The translations under genes were made by a program, and so were the position numbers. Of a stretch of 64,000 nt of DNA, positions 25,901 through 34,535 are shown in pieces; the first letter of the stretch is position 1, and each line of letters starts with the position of its first letter. The stretch lies in assembly GCF_018614615.1 (NCBI RefSeq), contig NZ_JAGGOK010000007.1, positions 1 to 64,000 of the forward strand, read 5' to 3'. The stretch comes from Streptomyces sp. ISL-100 (GTDB lineage Bacteria > Actinomycetota > Actinomycetes > Streptomycetales > Streptomycetaceae). The notes under the pieces are model-generated. The model had not been told where the DNA came from and searched no databases. It saw only the letters and a list, made by a program, of their open reading frames with translations.

Positions 25901-26105
25901 GGTGAACCTTCCCCCATGTCGTTGTTGGTCCGGGAAGCCTGTGCCACTCCCCGGATAAGCGTCATATCAGTGAGCGCTGCAAGCACTCTATCGCCCGTCC
26001 GTCACACATCCGCATGTGGCGGTTATCAGTTACAGAGTTCACACACATGCGCGACGACCATGTGATCGAAAACACCAAGTCCGGCCGCAACCAGGCTCGT
26101 TGACG

Positions 26106-27692
26106 TCACTGGCCCTGCGGCTGCGCCGCGCTGCCGGTGTCGAGCGTGGGCCCCTTCGGGATGAACTCCGCCCACGACTGGGGCACGACCGCAGGGTTGA
26201 CGACCTTCTCGTATCCCAGTCGCGTGCGCGCCTTGTCGGTCTCGCTCGGCTCGCCTTCCGAGCCGTCCGAGGAGGAGCCCGCGCCGTTCTTGTCCGCCGC
26301 GCTGTCGTTGTTCGACGGCAGCGAGTAGCGCAGGCCCGTGTCCGTCAGCAGGTACGTCGCGCCACCGCCCTGCGCCGAGCCGGTGACCTCCTTGAAGAGC
26401 AGCCCCGAGCCCGAAGAGACGTAGGCGTTCAGCGAGTCGGCGATGACCTTCTTGGGGTACGTCGTCCCTGCCCAGGCGGCGAGCTTCGGCTTCATGTCCG
26501 CCCCCAGGGTGCCGCTGTAGACGCTGCACGAGGTGTTCCGGGCCGCACTGGCCGCCGTCGCCACCGGGTTGGCCTGCTTCGGGACCGTCAGCGGCCAGCC
26601 CTTGTCCCCGTAGAAGTCACTCGCCTTGCCACCGTTGGCGGTGATGATGTCCGAGGTGCTGGCCTTGATGTAGGCGGGATCGGCGTCTCCGTACGCCACT
26701 TCGGCGGACGGCGAGTGCGTGAGCAGATTGGCGACGAACGGCGAGACGGCTGCGACCTGGTCCTTCAGTACGACGTAGTACCGATCCCCCTGGGCTTCCT
26801 GCGCCTTGAGCACCCGGCCCACCGTCCCCGCCGCGTCGGGAAGCCCTCGGACCGTCGTCTGCGTCCCGAGGTCCGGCACGGTCGGGAACGCGATGGCGCC
26901 GCGCAGTGTGAGGGTCCGCAGCCACTCCGTGCTCACCGGCTGCGGCTCGTTCGGCGTGCCGATGACCGCGGCCTTCAGCTGCTCCATCTCGGTGTCGTCA
27001 AGACCCGATGTGCCGCCCAGCAGGAAGGCGTTGCCCTTGCCGTCGATCAGGTATTGCAGCTTCGTCTTGCTGTCGACGACGTACAGCGCCTCGTGCGCGT
27101 CGACCTTGCCCGCGTCCTTGACCGACTTCGCGTCGTCGCTGTCGAGGACGAAGACGGCGCGGTCGATGGAGGCGTTCGTACCGCGGGTCGGCCGCTCGCA
27201 GACCGCCCAGGTCTTCGCCTCCTCGGCGTCCTCCTTGGTGGGCAGCCGGTCGGGGGCGTACGGGATGCCGAGCGTCGCGCCGTGCGGGATGCCGCTCTTG
27301 TCGATGTCCTTGCCGGGGACCTCGATGACGGTGCCCTTGCCCTTGTCCAGCAGGAGCTTGGCGGAGGCGTAGTTGAGGACGGGATGCAGCGTCCGGACCT
27401 TCTTGCCGCCCTTGGTCTCGTCGTTGATCACCACGTAGCGCGTCGTGGAATCGCTGTCGACGATGATGTGCTCGCCGGCTGTGTCCCACCCCTTGGGCGC
27501 CGACGGCTTGATCACACCCCAGGCGATGAAGCCGATCACCAGGACAACACCCACCGCCAAGCTGGGCATTACCGTCCGAATGGGACGCGGTGCGCCTTCG
27601 TCCGAACCTCCCGGCGAAGGTGCCAGGAACGCTGCGACAGTGCGCTTGCGAGCGAACGTATAGGCGGCGAGCTCATCCCGACGCGTTGCCAT
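26106..27692 (-). CDS. eccB: Type VII secretion protein EccB
   Basis: Start at ATG 27692 (MATRRDELAAYTFARKRTV), the conserved EccB opening, with AGGA eight bases upstream; an ORF extension to 27752 lacks conservation. The 528-residue protein has a cytoplasmic start, one membrane helix (MPSLAVGVVLVIGFIAWGVI, about 42-61) and a large extracytoplasmic domain of repeated modules. That domain has a Cys pair (WAVCERPT and RNTSCSVYSG) and FLLGGTSGLDDTEMEQ. EccB is a core component of the ESX membrane complex. It ends PKGPTLDTGSAAQPQGQ, a motif like the PKGP preceding the tail of the cassette mycosins. Confidence 0.93.
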   Translation of the reverse strand: MATRRDELAAYTFARKRTVAAFLAPSPGGSDEGAPRPIRTVMPSLAVGVVLVIGFIAWGVIKPSAPKGWDTAGEHIIVDSDSTTRYVVINDETKGGKKVRTLHPVLNYASAKLLLDKGKGTVIEVPGKDIDKSGIPHGATLGIPYAPDRLPTKEDAEEAKTWAVCERPTRGTNASIDRAVFVLDSDDAKSVKDAGKVDAHEALYVVDSKTKLQYLIDGKGNAFLLGGTSGLDDTEMEQLKAAVIGTPNEPQPVSTEWLRTLTLRGAIAFPTVPDLGTQTTVRGLPDAAGTVGRVLKAQEAQGDRYYVVLKDQVAAVSPFVANLLTHSPSAEVAYGDADPAYIKASTSDIITANGGKASDFYGDKGWPLTVPKQANPVATAASAARNTSCSVYSGTLGADMKPKLAAWAGTTYPKKVIADSLNAYVSSGSGLLFKEVTGSAQGGGATYLLTDTGLRYSLPSNNDSAADKNGAGSSSDGSEGEPSETDKARTRLGYEKVVNPAVVPQSWAEFIPKGPTLDTGSAAQPQGQ

Positions 27693-27978
27693 GGTCCTGG
27701 CTCTCCCGTTTTGGTCGTGCGTAAAGGCTGCTTCAGCGGCCGAACAGGCCACCTACTATGCACTGCGCCGCGCGACCGTGATCCACCAGGTACGCGGTCC
27801 CCGCCGCATCTTCACAGGCCTGTGCCATTTCGTACCCCGGCACCTGTGTCGCCCCGTGTTCATCAACGGGTACCGTGACCACTCGCACAACTGACGTGGG
27901 CAATTGTGGCCCCAGGCCCCGTCGCTGGGATTCGACAGAGAGTTCCGCACCGACGACGGCCACCACTTCGCGAAAGGG
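27693..27978. promoter_or_regulatory. Divergent promoter region between eccB and eccE
   Basis: About 286 bases separate the two divergent ESX core genes, so both core promoters should lie here. I cannot point to a convincing -35/-10 pair. The position of the eccE start within 27904-27991 affects the size of the region. Confidence 0.4.
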
Positions 27979-29322
27979 ATGTCCCGGGGGATGACCAGCG
28001 CTACGAGCACTCGGCGCGGACGCCGCGCACAGCAGCAACCGGGCCGTGGCCGCAGAGCCGCGCCGGCCCCGGCTCCCGCCACCACCAGCACCGCCTCGGC
28101 GGCGCCGCGCACGCTGCCCCACCCCGGCGGCATGGGTCCGCTGCGACTGCAGCAGCTGATTCTGGTCGAGCTGGCGGCGGCCATCATGCTGGCCGCCTGG
28201 GTCACCAGCGAGCGCTGGCTGCTCGCCCCGGCCGGCGCCGTGGCCGCACTGCTGCTGCTCCTGGCGGTCCTGCGCCGGCACCACCGGCCGCTGCCCGAGT
28301 GGTACGAGACGGCCCGCGCCCTCAAGCGCCGCCAGCGCGAGGCCAAGCTGCCCGTCCCGCCGGGTACGGATCCGATGCTGGCCCCGACCGTGGAGTGCGA
28401 CTCCGCCCTGCGGACGTACACCTTCGTGTCCCGTGACGACCGCTCGATCGGCATGATCGGCGACGGGTCCTTCCTGACCGCCGTGCTGTTCGTGCAGCCG
28501 GGCGACGAACCGCTGCGCCCCGGATTCGCCGGGCGCCAACTGCCGCTGCAGCTGATCCAGGACGCCCTTGAGGTCGACGGCATCAAGCTCGCCTCCGCGC
28601 AGGTCGTGCAGCACACCCAGCCGGCGCCCGCGCCCCATCTGCCCCAGCAGTCCGTCGCAGCACGGTCGTACGGACCTCTCCAGGCCCAGGCCGGTTCTCC
28701 CGCGCTCCGGCTCACGTGGGTCGCCCTCAAGCTCGACCCGGAACTGTGCCCCGAGGCGGTGGAGGCGCGCGGCGACGGCGCCCCCGGCACCCAGCGCGCT
28801 CTGCTGCGCGTGGCCGACCAGCTGGCGAGCCGGCTGGCCGGAGCCGGCTTCGAGGCGACGATCCTCGACGAGAACGAGCTCGTACAGGCGCTCGCGACGT
28901 CGAGCTGCCTCAACCCGCGGGCCAACAACGCGCAGCGCGGTCAGGACGGGCGCCCGGCTCAGCGGCGTACGGTCGAATCGGTGCGCAGCTGGCGCGTCGA
29001 CGACCGGTGGCACTCCACCTACTGGATCTCCCGCTGGCCGCAGTTGGGAGACAACGGCGTCGCACTGCCGCGGCTCATCACCCAGTTCACCTCGCTGCCC
29101 GTCCTCGCGACGACGTTCAGCATGACCCTGAGCAAGGCTGGCAACCGCGGCGTGTCCGTCACCGGACATGTGCGCATCACCGGGCGCGGCGAGAACGAAC
29201 TCGGCCAGGTACGGCGGGACTTGGAGCGCGCCGCGAGCGCGTCCAAGGTCGGCCTGGTGCGTCTCGACCGGGAACAGGTCCCCGGAGCACTCGCCACCCT
29301 GCCGCTCGGAGGTACCTACTGA
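27979..29322 (+). CDS. eccE: Type VII secretion protein EccE
   Basis: From ATG 27979 (another ATG follows at 27991 and the longest frame begins at 27904) it encodes about 447 residues. A basic/Pro/Ala-rich start precedes two adjacent membrane helices (QQLILVELAAAIMLAAWVTS and LLAPAGAVAALLLLLAVL, about 58-100). The conserved EccE domain follows (LPEWYETARALKRRQREA; WHSTYWISRWPQ; TTFSMTLSKAGNRGVSVTGH). Two membrane helices followed by a cytoplasmic domain is the EccE topology. Its stop overlaps the next start (TGATG), so the two are coupled. Confidence 0.88.
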   Translation: MSRGMTSATSTRRGRRAQQQPGRGRRAAPAPAPATTSTASAAPRTLPHPGGMGPLRLQQLILVELAAAIMLAAWVTSERWLLAPAGAVAALLLLLAVLRRHHRPLPEWYETARALKRRQREAKLPVPPGTDPMLAPTVECDSALRTYTFVSRDDRSIGMIGDGSFLTAVLFVQPGDEPLRPGFAGRQLPLQLIQDALEVDGIKLASAQVVQHTQPAPAPHLPQQSVAARSYGPLQAQAGSPALRLTWVALKLDPELCPEAVEARGDGAPGTQRALLRVADQLASRLAGAGFEATILDENELVQALATSSCLNPRANNAQRGQDGRPAQRRTVESVRSWRVDDRWHSTYWISRWPQLGDNGVALPRLITQFTSLPVLATTFSMTLSKAGNRGVSVTGHVRITGRGENELGQVRRDLERAASASKVGLVRLDREQVPGALATLPLGGTY

Positions 29323-30161
29323 TGTCCTACCCCACACCGACCATGAACCAGGGTCAGCGCGGCCAGGAGCCCGCCCGCACACCCGCGCATGTGGCCTCGC
29401 CCACCGACACGGGCCTGATCCCGGTCATCCGGCCGGAAACGCCTCAGCAGCAACGGCGCATTTTCAGCCCGGGGTTCGGGCTGCGCGGACCGCGCCGTAA
29501 CCGTCATGTCGTCACCGCCGAGGAAATCGCGGCGATCAGCATGCCCATCGGCGACGACGGCGTGATCATCGGCACCGACACCGCCTCCCAGCCGGCGGTG
29601 CTCGGCCTGGCCCGGCCCACCGCCTTCGACGTCGTCGTCGTGGGCGGCCTGTGGATGGCACAGGTGCTGGCGCTGCGCTCGGCCGCGACAGGCGCGCGCG
29701 TGGCCGTCGAGACCGGTCGCCCACAGGCCTGGCAGCAGCTGGCCCAGGCGGCGGGTGGCGGTCAGCAGTGCATGACGATCTATCCGGTGGGGCGGGTTCC
29801 GGCGCAGGGTCCTTCGGTCTCCAGTCCGGTGGTGCTGATCCGCGACTGCGGCGTACGTCCGCCGCGTGGACGGGTTACGTCCCTGCCGTGGCAGGCCGTG
29901 GTGACCGTGCTGCCGTTCGTGGGCGAGCACGCGCCGCGCTGGCTGGCGCAGGCGCAGTTGGTCGGGATCCAGCGCATCTCTCCGCAGGAGACCGAGGTCG
30001 TACGGGAGATCCTCGGCATCCCGGCGGAGCACTTGGAGATGCTGCCGACGCTCTCCGACAACGTCGCGCTGTGGTGCACACGCAAGCATCGCAAGTACGT
30101 CATGACCGAGGCCACGGACGCGGAGACGGGCCTGCTCGGTATGGCCCGCCGCCTGGACTAG
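29322..30161 (+). CDS. ESX-associated cytoplasmic protein downstream of eccE
   Basis: The 279-residue protein starts within the eccE stop. A Pro/Gln-rich start precedes a basic stretch (GLRGPRRNRHVVTAEEIAAI) and an alpha/beta domain with VVVVGGLWMAQVLALRSAAT, VAVETGRPQAWQQLAQAAGG and VVLIRDCGVRPPRGR. No Walker motif or membrane helix is visible. I do not know the family by name; the strict coupling to eccE suggests an accessory subunit of the same complex in Streptomyces. Confidence 0.75.
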   Translation: MSYPTPTMNQGQRGQEPARTPAHVASPTDTGLIPVIRPETPQQQRRIFSPGFGLRGPRRNRHVVTAEEIAAISMPIGDDGVIIGTDTASQPAVLGLARPTAFDVVVVGGLWMAQVLALRSAATGARVAVETGRPQAWQQLAQAAGGGQQCMTIYPVGRVPAQGPSVSSPVVLIRDCGVRPPRGRVTSLPWQAVVTVLPFVGEHAPRWLAQAQLVGIQRISPQETEVVREILGIPAEHLEMLPTLSDNVALWCTRKHRKYVMTEATDAETGLLGMARRLD

Positions 30162-30376
30162 CGTCCCGCGCCGAGCGTCGCGGGCTGGGGGCGGGCCGGG
30201 CCGGTCGCCGGGGGAACAGTGGGGCCGGTCCGCACGCAAGGGCGCTTTTCCGTACGGTGGGGCGAAAGATTAGTCTTCTGGTGATGCGGTGAACGTCGCA
30301 GCCGCGTAGGAACGCGCCACCCCATCCGCCCGACCGCGACGACGCCAGCAGCAGTGGCTGACCAGGAGGCAAAGCA

Positions 30377-33163
30377 GTGAACAGGGATCGGTCCGAGTAC
30401 GACGGCGGCGGCCAGTCCTCGGACGGGGACGACCGCGAGCTGGATCTCACCGGCGAGTTCGAAATCGTCTACGAGCCTCCTGCCTGGTACGACCAGAGCA
30501 CGCGGGGTGGAGCCGCGCAGGGCGGACAGGGCGACTCCGGGCACGTGTCCCCGCCGCCGCCGACCGGACCGCCGCTCGGTCAGGGTGGACCCGCTCCGCA
30601 GGGGCCGCCGGCACCTCAGGTCCCCGCGCAGGCGCAGCCGTACGCTCAGGGCGCTCCGCAGGGTTACGGGTTTCCGCAGCAGCAGGGCCCCGGCGTGCCG
30701 CAGCAGCCGACGCCTCAGCAAGCAGCACCCCAGCAGGCCGGTGGGTACGGATATCCCCAGCAGGCCGCGCCGGGTGGATACGGGTACCCCCAGCAGCAGC
30801 CCCCGCCCGCCGCGCCCCAGCCGGGCCAGGACACTTCGGGCGGCTACGGGTATCCGCAACAGCAGCAGCCGGCCCAGCCGGTCGCGGCCGCCATGCCCCA
30901 GGCACCGGCCCCAGCACCGGCACCGGCACCCGGCTTCCCTGTACTGCGCCCGGTCGACGACGGCGGGCAGGCCGCCGCGCCCCAGGCCGCCGCACCGGAG
31001 CCGAACGTCCCCGAACAGCGGGCCCCGGCGCAGGAGATCCCCGAGCCCAACTACGCCGCCGCCGACGCCGAAGCGGCAGCGCTGTTCGGCAGCGCCGATG
31101 ACGACGACTCGGCAGAGGAGCACACCGACGAGGCGGCAACGGGTGACTCCGAGGCCGCGTCCAGCGCCGAAGGCGACGCCGGCACTGACTCCGGCTCGGC
31201 GACGGACGCCCAGGCGGATGCGGAGGCTGCGGCCAGCGGCGACGGCGCGGACGCAGCCGGTGCCGCGTCGGCAGCAGTAGCGCCCGGCGCACCCGAACCC
31301 CAGTCGGCCGCCGCGCATGTTCAGCCGCCGCAGAGTGAGCCCGCGCAGCAGGCTTCCCAGGAGCTTCCCCCTCTGCCGCAGGGTTACCAGCCCGCGCAGC
31401 AGCCCGTACAGCAGCCCGTCCAGGGGGCACCGCAGCAGGCCGGCCAGCCGGACCCGCAGGCCGCGGCCGCGCAGGCCGCCGGATACGGCTACCCCCAGCC
31501 CGTCGCCCAGCCGCAGCCGCAGCCGCAGTACCAGATCCCCCCGCAGGGCACCTTCGGCGCGGCCCAGCCACTGCCGGCGGCGCAGCAGCACCCGGGGTAC
31601 CCGGCGCAGGGCGGACAGCCCGCGCCCAGCTACCCGCAGCAGCCCCAGCAGCAGGCACCGCAGGCCGCACAGCCGCAGCCCGTACACCCGCAGGCGGCGC
31701 AGCCGCAGCCCGTACACCCGCCGCAGCAGCCCCAGCAGCCGCAGCCCGGCTACAACTACCCGCCGCAGCAGGCCGGTTACGGCTACCCGCAGCCCGCACA
31801 GCCGCAGCCTCAGCCACACCAGCAGCAGGCACAGCCGCAGCAGCCGCAGCAGCCGCAACAGCCCCAGTACCAGCAGCACCCCCAGCAGCAGGCGCCACAA
31901 CAGGCGCCCCAGCAGCAGCAACCCACCCCACCGCCCGCCTACGGCAACCAGGGCTGGACCGCTCCGGCAGGACCGCAGGCCGGTGCTCCTCAGCAGCAGG
32001 CCGCACCGGGCACCCCGCTCGGTTACAACGCCGCCGTCGAGCTCTCCTCCGACCGGCTGCTGCGCAACCAGCCCAAGGCCCGTAAGAACAACGCGGGTCC
32101 GTCCCGCTTCAAGCTCGGCGCCAAGAAGGAAGAGGAAGAGCGACAGCGCAAGCTGGCGCTGATCCGTACGCCGGTGATGTCGTGCTACCGGATCGCGGTG
32201 ATCAGCCTCAAGGGCGGCGTCGGCAAGACCACGACGACCATGTCGCTCGGCGCCACGCTCGCGTCCGAGCGCCAGGACAAGATCCTCGCGATCGACGCCA
32301 ACCCGGACGCCGGCACGCTCGGCCGACGCGTTCGGCGCGAGACCGGCGCGACCATCCGCGACCTGGTGCAGGCGATCCCGCAGCTGAACAGCTACATGGA
32401 CATCCGCCGCTTCACCTCGCAGGCCCCGTCCGGTCTTGAGATCATCGCCAACGACGTGGACCCGGCGGTCTCCACGACCTTCAACGACCAGGACTACCGC
32501 AGTGCGCTCGAAGTCCTGGGCAGGCAGTACCCGATCATCCTCACCGACTCGGGCACCGGACTGCTCTACAGCGCGATGCGCGGAGTCCTCGACCTCGCCG
32601 ACCAGCTGATCATCATCTCCACGCCGTCCGTGGACGGTGCGAGCAGCGCCTCGACGACCCTCGACTGGCTCTCCGCGAACGGCTTCGCCGACCTCGTCCA
32701 GCGGTCGCTCACCGTGATCTCCGGGGTCCGCGAGACCGGCAAGATGATCAAGGTTGACGACATCGTCGCGCACTTCGAGACCCGCTGCCGCGGCGTCGTG
32801 GTCGTGCCCTTCGACGAACACCTCGCGGCCGGCGCCGAGGTCGACCTGAACATGATGCGTCCCAAGACCCGGGAGGCGTACTTCCACATCGCGGCCCTCG
32901 TCGCCGAGGACATCGCCCGCACCCAGCAGGGCCAGGGCTTCGCCGCCCCGCAACAGCAGGCCCCGCACCAGCAGGCCCCCCAGCAGCAGGCGCCGCACCA
33001 GCAGCCCCCGCAGGGGTACCCCCCGCAGCAGCACCCCGGCGCCGCTCCCCCGCCGGGGCAGGGCTGGCAGCAGCAGCCTCCGCAGGGTCAGGGCTGGCAG
33101 CAGCAGCCGGCACCGCCGCAGCAGAACCCGCAGCAGCCCGGCCCCGGCTGGACGCAGCAGTAG
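30377..33163 (+). CDS. EspI-like MinD/ParA-type ATPase with long Pro/Gln/Tyr-rich N-terminus
   Basis: A 928-residue protein. Residues 1-45 are acidic and conserved-looking ([18 protein letters not shown]). About 45-545 is low complexity with repeated GYGYPQQ and QQP units. The ATPase lies at about 600-850: deviant Walker [25 protein letters not shown] (switch I/A'), [10 protein letters not shown] (Walker B/switch II region) and [21 protein letters not shown] second Gln/Pro-rich tail ends the protein. The same Pro-rich plus MinD-like layout is known from EspI of mycobacterial ESX-1. It likely regulates the secretion apparatus in the cytoplasm; that role is by analogy. Confidence 0.85.
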   Translation: MNRDRSEYDGGGQSSDGDDRELDLTGEFEIVYEPPAWYDQSTRGGAAQGGQGDSGHVSPPPPTGPPLGQGGPAPQGPPAPQVPAQAQPYAQGAPQGYGFPQQQGPGVPQQPTPQQAAPQQAGGYGYPQQAAPGGYGYPQQQPPPAAPQPGQDTSGGYGYPQQQQPAQPVAAAMPQAPAPAPAPAPGFPVLRPVDDGGQAAAPQAAAPEPNVPEQRAPAQEIPEPNYAAADAEAAALFGSADDDDSAEEHTDEAATGDSEAASSAEGDAGTDSGSATDAQADAEAAASGDGADAAGAASAAVAPGAPEPQSAAAHVQPPQSEPAQQASQELPPLPQGYQPAQQPVQQPVQGAPQQAGQPDPQAAAAQAAGYGYPQPVAQPQPQPQYQIPPQGTFGAAQPLPAAQQHPGYPAQGGQPAPSYPQQPQQQAPQAAQPQPVHPQAAQPQPVHPPQQPQQPQPGYNYPPQQAGYGYPQPAQPQPQPHQQQAQPQQPQQPQQPQYQQHPQQQAPQQAPQQQQPTPPPAYGNQGWTAPAGPQAGAPQQQAAPGTPLGYNAAVELSSDRLLRNQPKARKNNAGPSRFKLGAKKEEEERQRKLALIRTPVMSCYRIAVISLKGGVGKTTTTMSLGATLASERQDKILAIDANPDAGTLGRRVRRETGATIRDLVQAIPQLNSYMDIRRFTSQAPSGLEIIANDVDPAVSTTFNDQDYRSALEVLGRQYPIILTDSGTGLLYSAMRGVLDLADQLIIISTPSVDGASSASTTLDWLSANGFADLVQRSLTVISGVRETGKMIKVDDIVAHFETRCRGVVVVPFDEHLAAGAEVDLNMMRPKTREAYFHIAALVAEDIARTQQGQGFAAPQQQAPHQQAPQQQAPHQQPPQGYPPQQHPGAAPPPGQGWQQQPPQGQGWQQQPAPPQQNPQQPGPGWTQQ

Positions 33164-33292
33164 CACCTGGGCCTCGTCGCCATCCCCCGTGTGGGTGAGT
33201 TCCTCCAAGGTGCTTATACGCACGGCATATTGAGTCGGCCTAAGATGCCCGAAGCGTCGTCGTCCGGCCGTTACGAAGAGGGAGATTGACTG

Positions 33293-33526
33293 ATGGGGAG
33301 CGCACAGGAGAAGGAAGAGCTGTACGCCCTCGATATCTCAGGCATCGAGTGGCACAGCGCGCCCGGCACGAGTGAGAACGAGGAGCGGGTCGAGATCGCG
33401 TACCTGCCCGGCGGGGCCGTCGCGATGAGGTCGTCCATGGATCCGGAGACCGTGCTGCGGTACACGGAAGCCGAGTGGCGGGCGTTCGTACTCGGAGCGC
33501 GCGACGGTGAGTTCGACCTGACCTGA
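33293..33526 (+). CDS. DUF397 protein, BldB-like
   Basis: The 77-residue protein from ATG 33293 (GAGGGAG about ten bases upstream) has the DUF397 pattern in divergent form: GIEWHSAPG, ERVEIAYLPGGAVAMRSS, VLRYTEAEWRAFVLGARDGEF. The Cys of the usual CVEVA block is missing, unlike the DUF397 protein at 9.2 kb, and no HTH gene adjoins. S. coelicolor bldB, a small DUF397 developmental regulator, maps in the ESX neighbourhood, so this may be its orthologue. I cannot confirm identity without alignment, hence no symbol. It is followed by a strong terminator. Confidence 0.8.
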   Translation: MGSAQEKEELYALDISGIEWHSAPGTSENEERVEIAYLPGGAVAMRSSMDPETVLRYTEAEWRAFVLGARDGEFDLT

Positions 33527-33554
33527 GTGCCGTGCCGTGACCTGCCGTGACAGC

Positions 33555-33591
33555 ACTTCGCCCCGCCGGATGAGATCCGGCGGGGCGAAGT
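33555..33591. terminator. Bidirectional terminator
   Basis: Perfect 17-bp stem ACTTCGCCCCGCCGGAT / ATCCGGCGGGGCGAAGT with a GAG loop, between the convergent ends of the BldB-like gene (+) and the membrane-protein gene (-). Confidence 0.85.
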
Positions 33592-33608
33592 CGTTGCGAG
33601 CCGCGGTG

Positions 33609-34223
33609 TCAGCGGCGACTTCTGCCTATGAGGAAAGCCAGACCCCAGGCGGCGGCCGCGGCGGCCAGGAGGCCGAGCAGGGTGTGCCATTCGCTGTTGT
33701 TCGCGCTGCCCCACCACACCTCGGCGGGATAGAAGGGCGCGTCCCGCATCATGGCTTTGAAGGCGAACCACCCACCGCTGTCGGCGGTGATGAGAACGAT
33801 GCCGTTGGTGTAGCCGAAGAAGGTGCCCAGCATGGCCACAAGGACGCCGCTGATGTGGGCGCCGGTCCTGCTGCGGCCCACCAGGCCGACCACGGCGCCG
33901 ACGGCCGCCCCGTTCAGCAGGGCGTGGACCACGTACAGCGTCATGGTCGTGTTCTTCGTGAGGTCTTCGTACGTGCCGTACCAGACGAGGCTGTAGAGCG
34001 CCGCGATGACGATCGAGACGAGAAGCCCAAGGAAGAACGCGCCGACCGGGTTGCCCGACCTCGGCTGCGGTGCGTACGGCGCCTGATAGGGGTACCCGGG
34101 CTGCACCGGGAACTGCCCGGGGGCCGGCGGCGGTGCACCGAACCCCTGCGGGGGCGCCGGCGGCTGTGGGGGTACGGGCGGCTGGTTGCCCGGGTTGTAC
34201 TGCGGCTGCCAGGGCTGGCTCAT
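33609..34223 (-). CDS. Pro-rich four-helix membrane protein, function unknown
   Basis: The 204-residue protein has a Pro/Gln/Tyr-rich start (about 1-55, PGYPYQAPYAPQPRSG) and four membrane helices (VGAFFLGLLVSIVIAALYSL; LYVVHALLNGAAVGAVVGLV; ISGVLVAMLGTFFGYTNGIV; LLGLLAAAAAAWGLAFLIG). The Pro-rich cytoplasmic start resembles the tails of the nearby mycosins and the EspI-like protein in composition. Convergent with the BldB-like gene; no family name known to me. Confidence 0.7.
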   Translation of the reverse strand: MSQPWQPQYNPGNQPPVPPQPPAPPQGFGAPPPAPGQFPVQPGYPYQAPYAPQPRSGNPVGAFFLGLLVSIVIAALYSLVWYGTYEDLTKNTTMTLYVVHALLNGAAVGAVVGLVGRSRTGAHISGVLVAMLGTFFGYTNGIVLITADSGGWFAFKAMMRDAPFYPAEVWWGSANNSEWHTLLGLLAAAAAAWGLAFLIGRSRR

Positions 34224-34535
34224 GAAGGGGTCCCCCGAGAAACAGATGGTGATTAGCTCAAATTATCAAACCCGATCACGCACGCCCCTACGGGCGATCT
34301 CAACCTCCGCCAGATCCTCACCAGTAGGGCAACAAGGGTGTAGACCAATGAGGGCGCACGCCGCTTCCACGAGGCGCGCCTTGTGTCGTTCGCTCAGGCA
34401 TTCCCGCAGTACACACGGGGTTTCGGACATCGTTGACGCGGCCGGACCGGCGCTGATAAACCTTCGCTTCACCAGCTGGACATCAGTGATCAACACGCCT
34501 TCTCCGAGCGAGTGATGACACGAGGTCAAGGTCCC
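34224..34535. promoter_or_regulatory. Divergent intergenic region upstream of the peptide transporter operon
   Basis: About 312 bases between the start of the Pro-rich membrane gene (-) and the substrate-binding protein gene (+). It is somewhat richer in A/T near 34240-34270 (TTAGCTCAAATTATCAAA), where a promoter for the left-reading gene may lie. No operator or riboswitch recognised. Confidence 0.35.

Noticed and set aside
30158..33223. A 1021-codon - strand frame opposite the EspI-like gene
   Set aside because: Leu/Arg-rich antisense of a Pro/Gln-rich repeat; the + strand frame has a clear ATPase domain.
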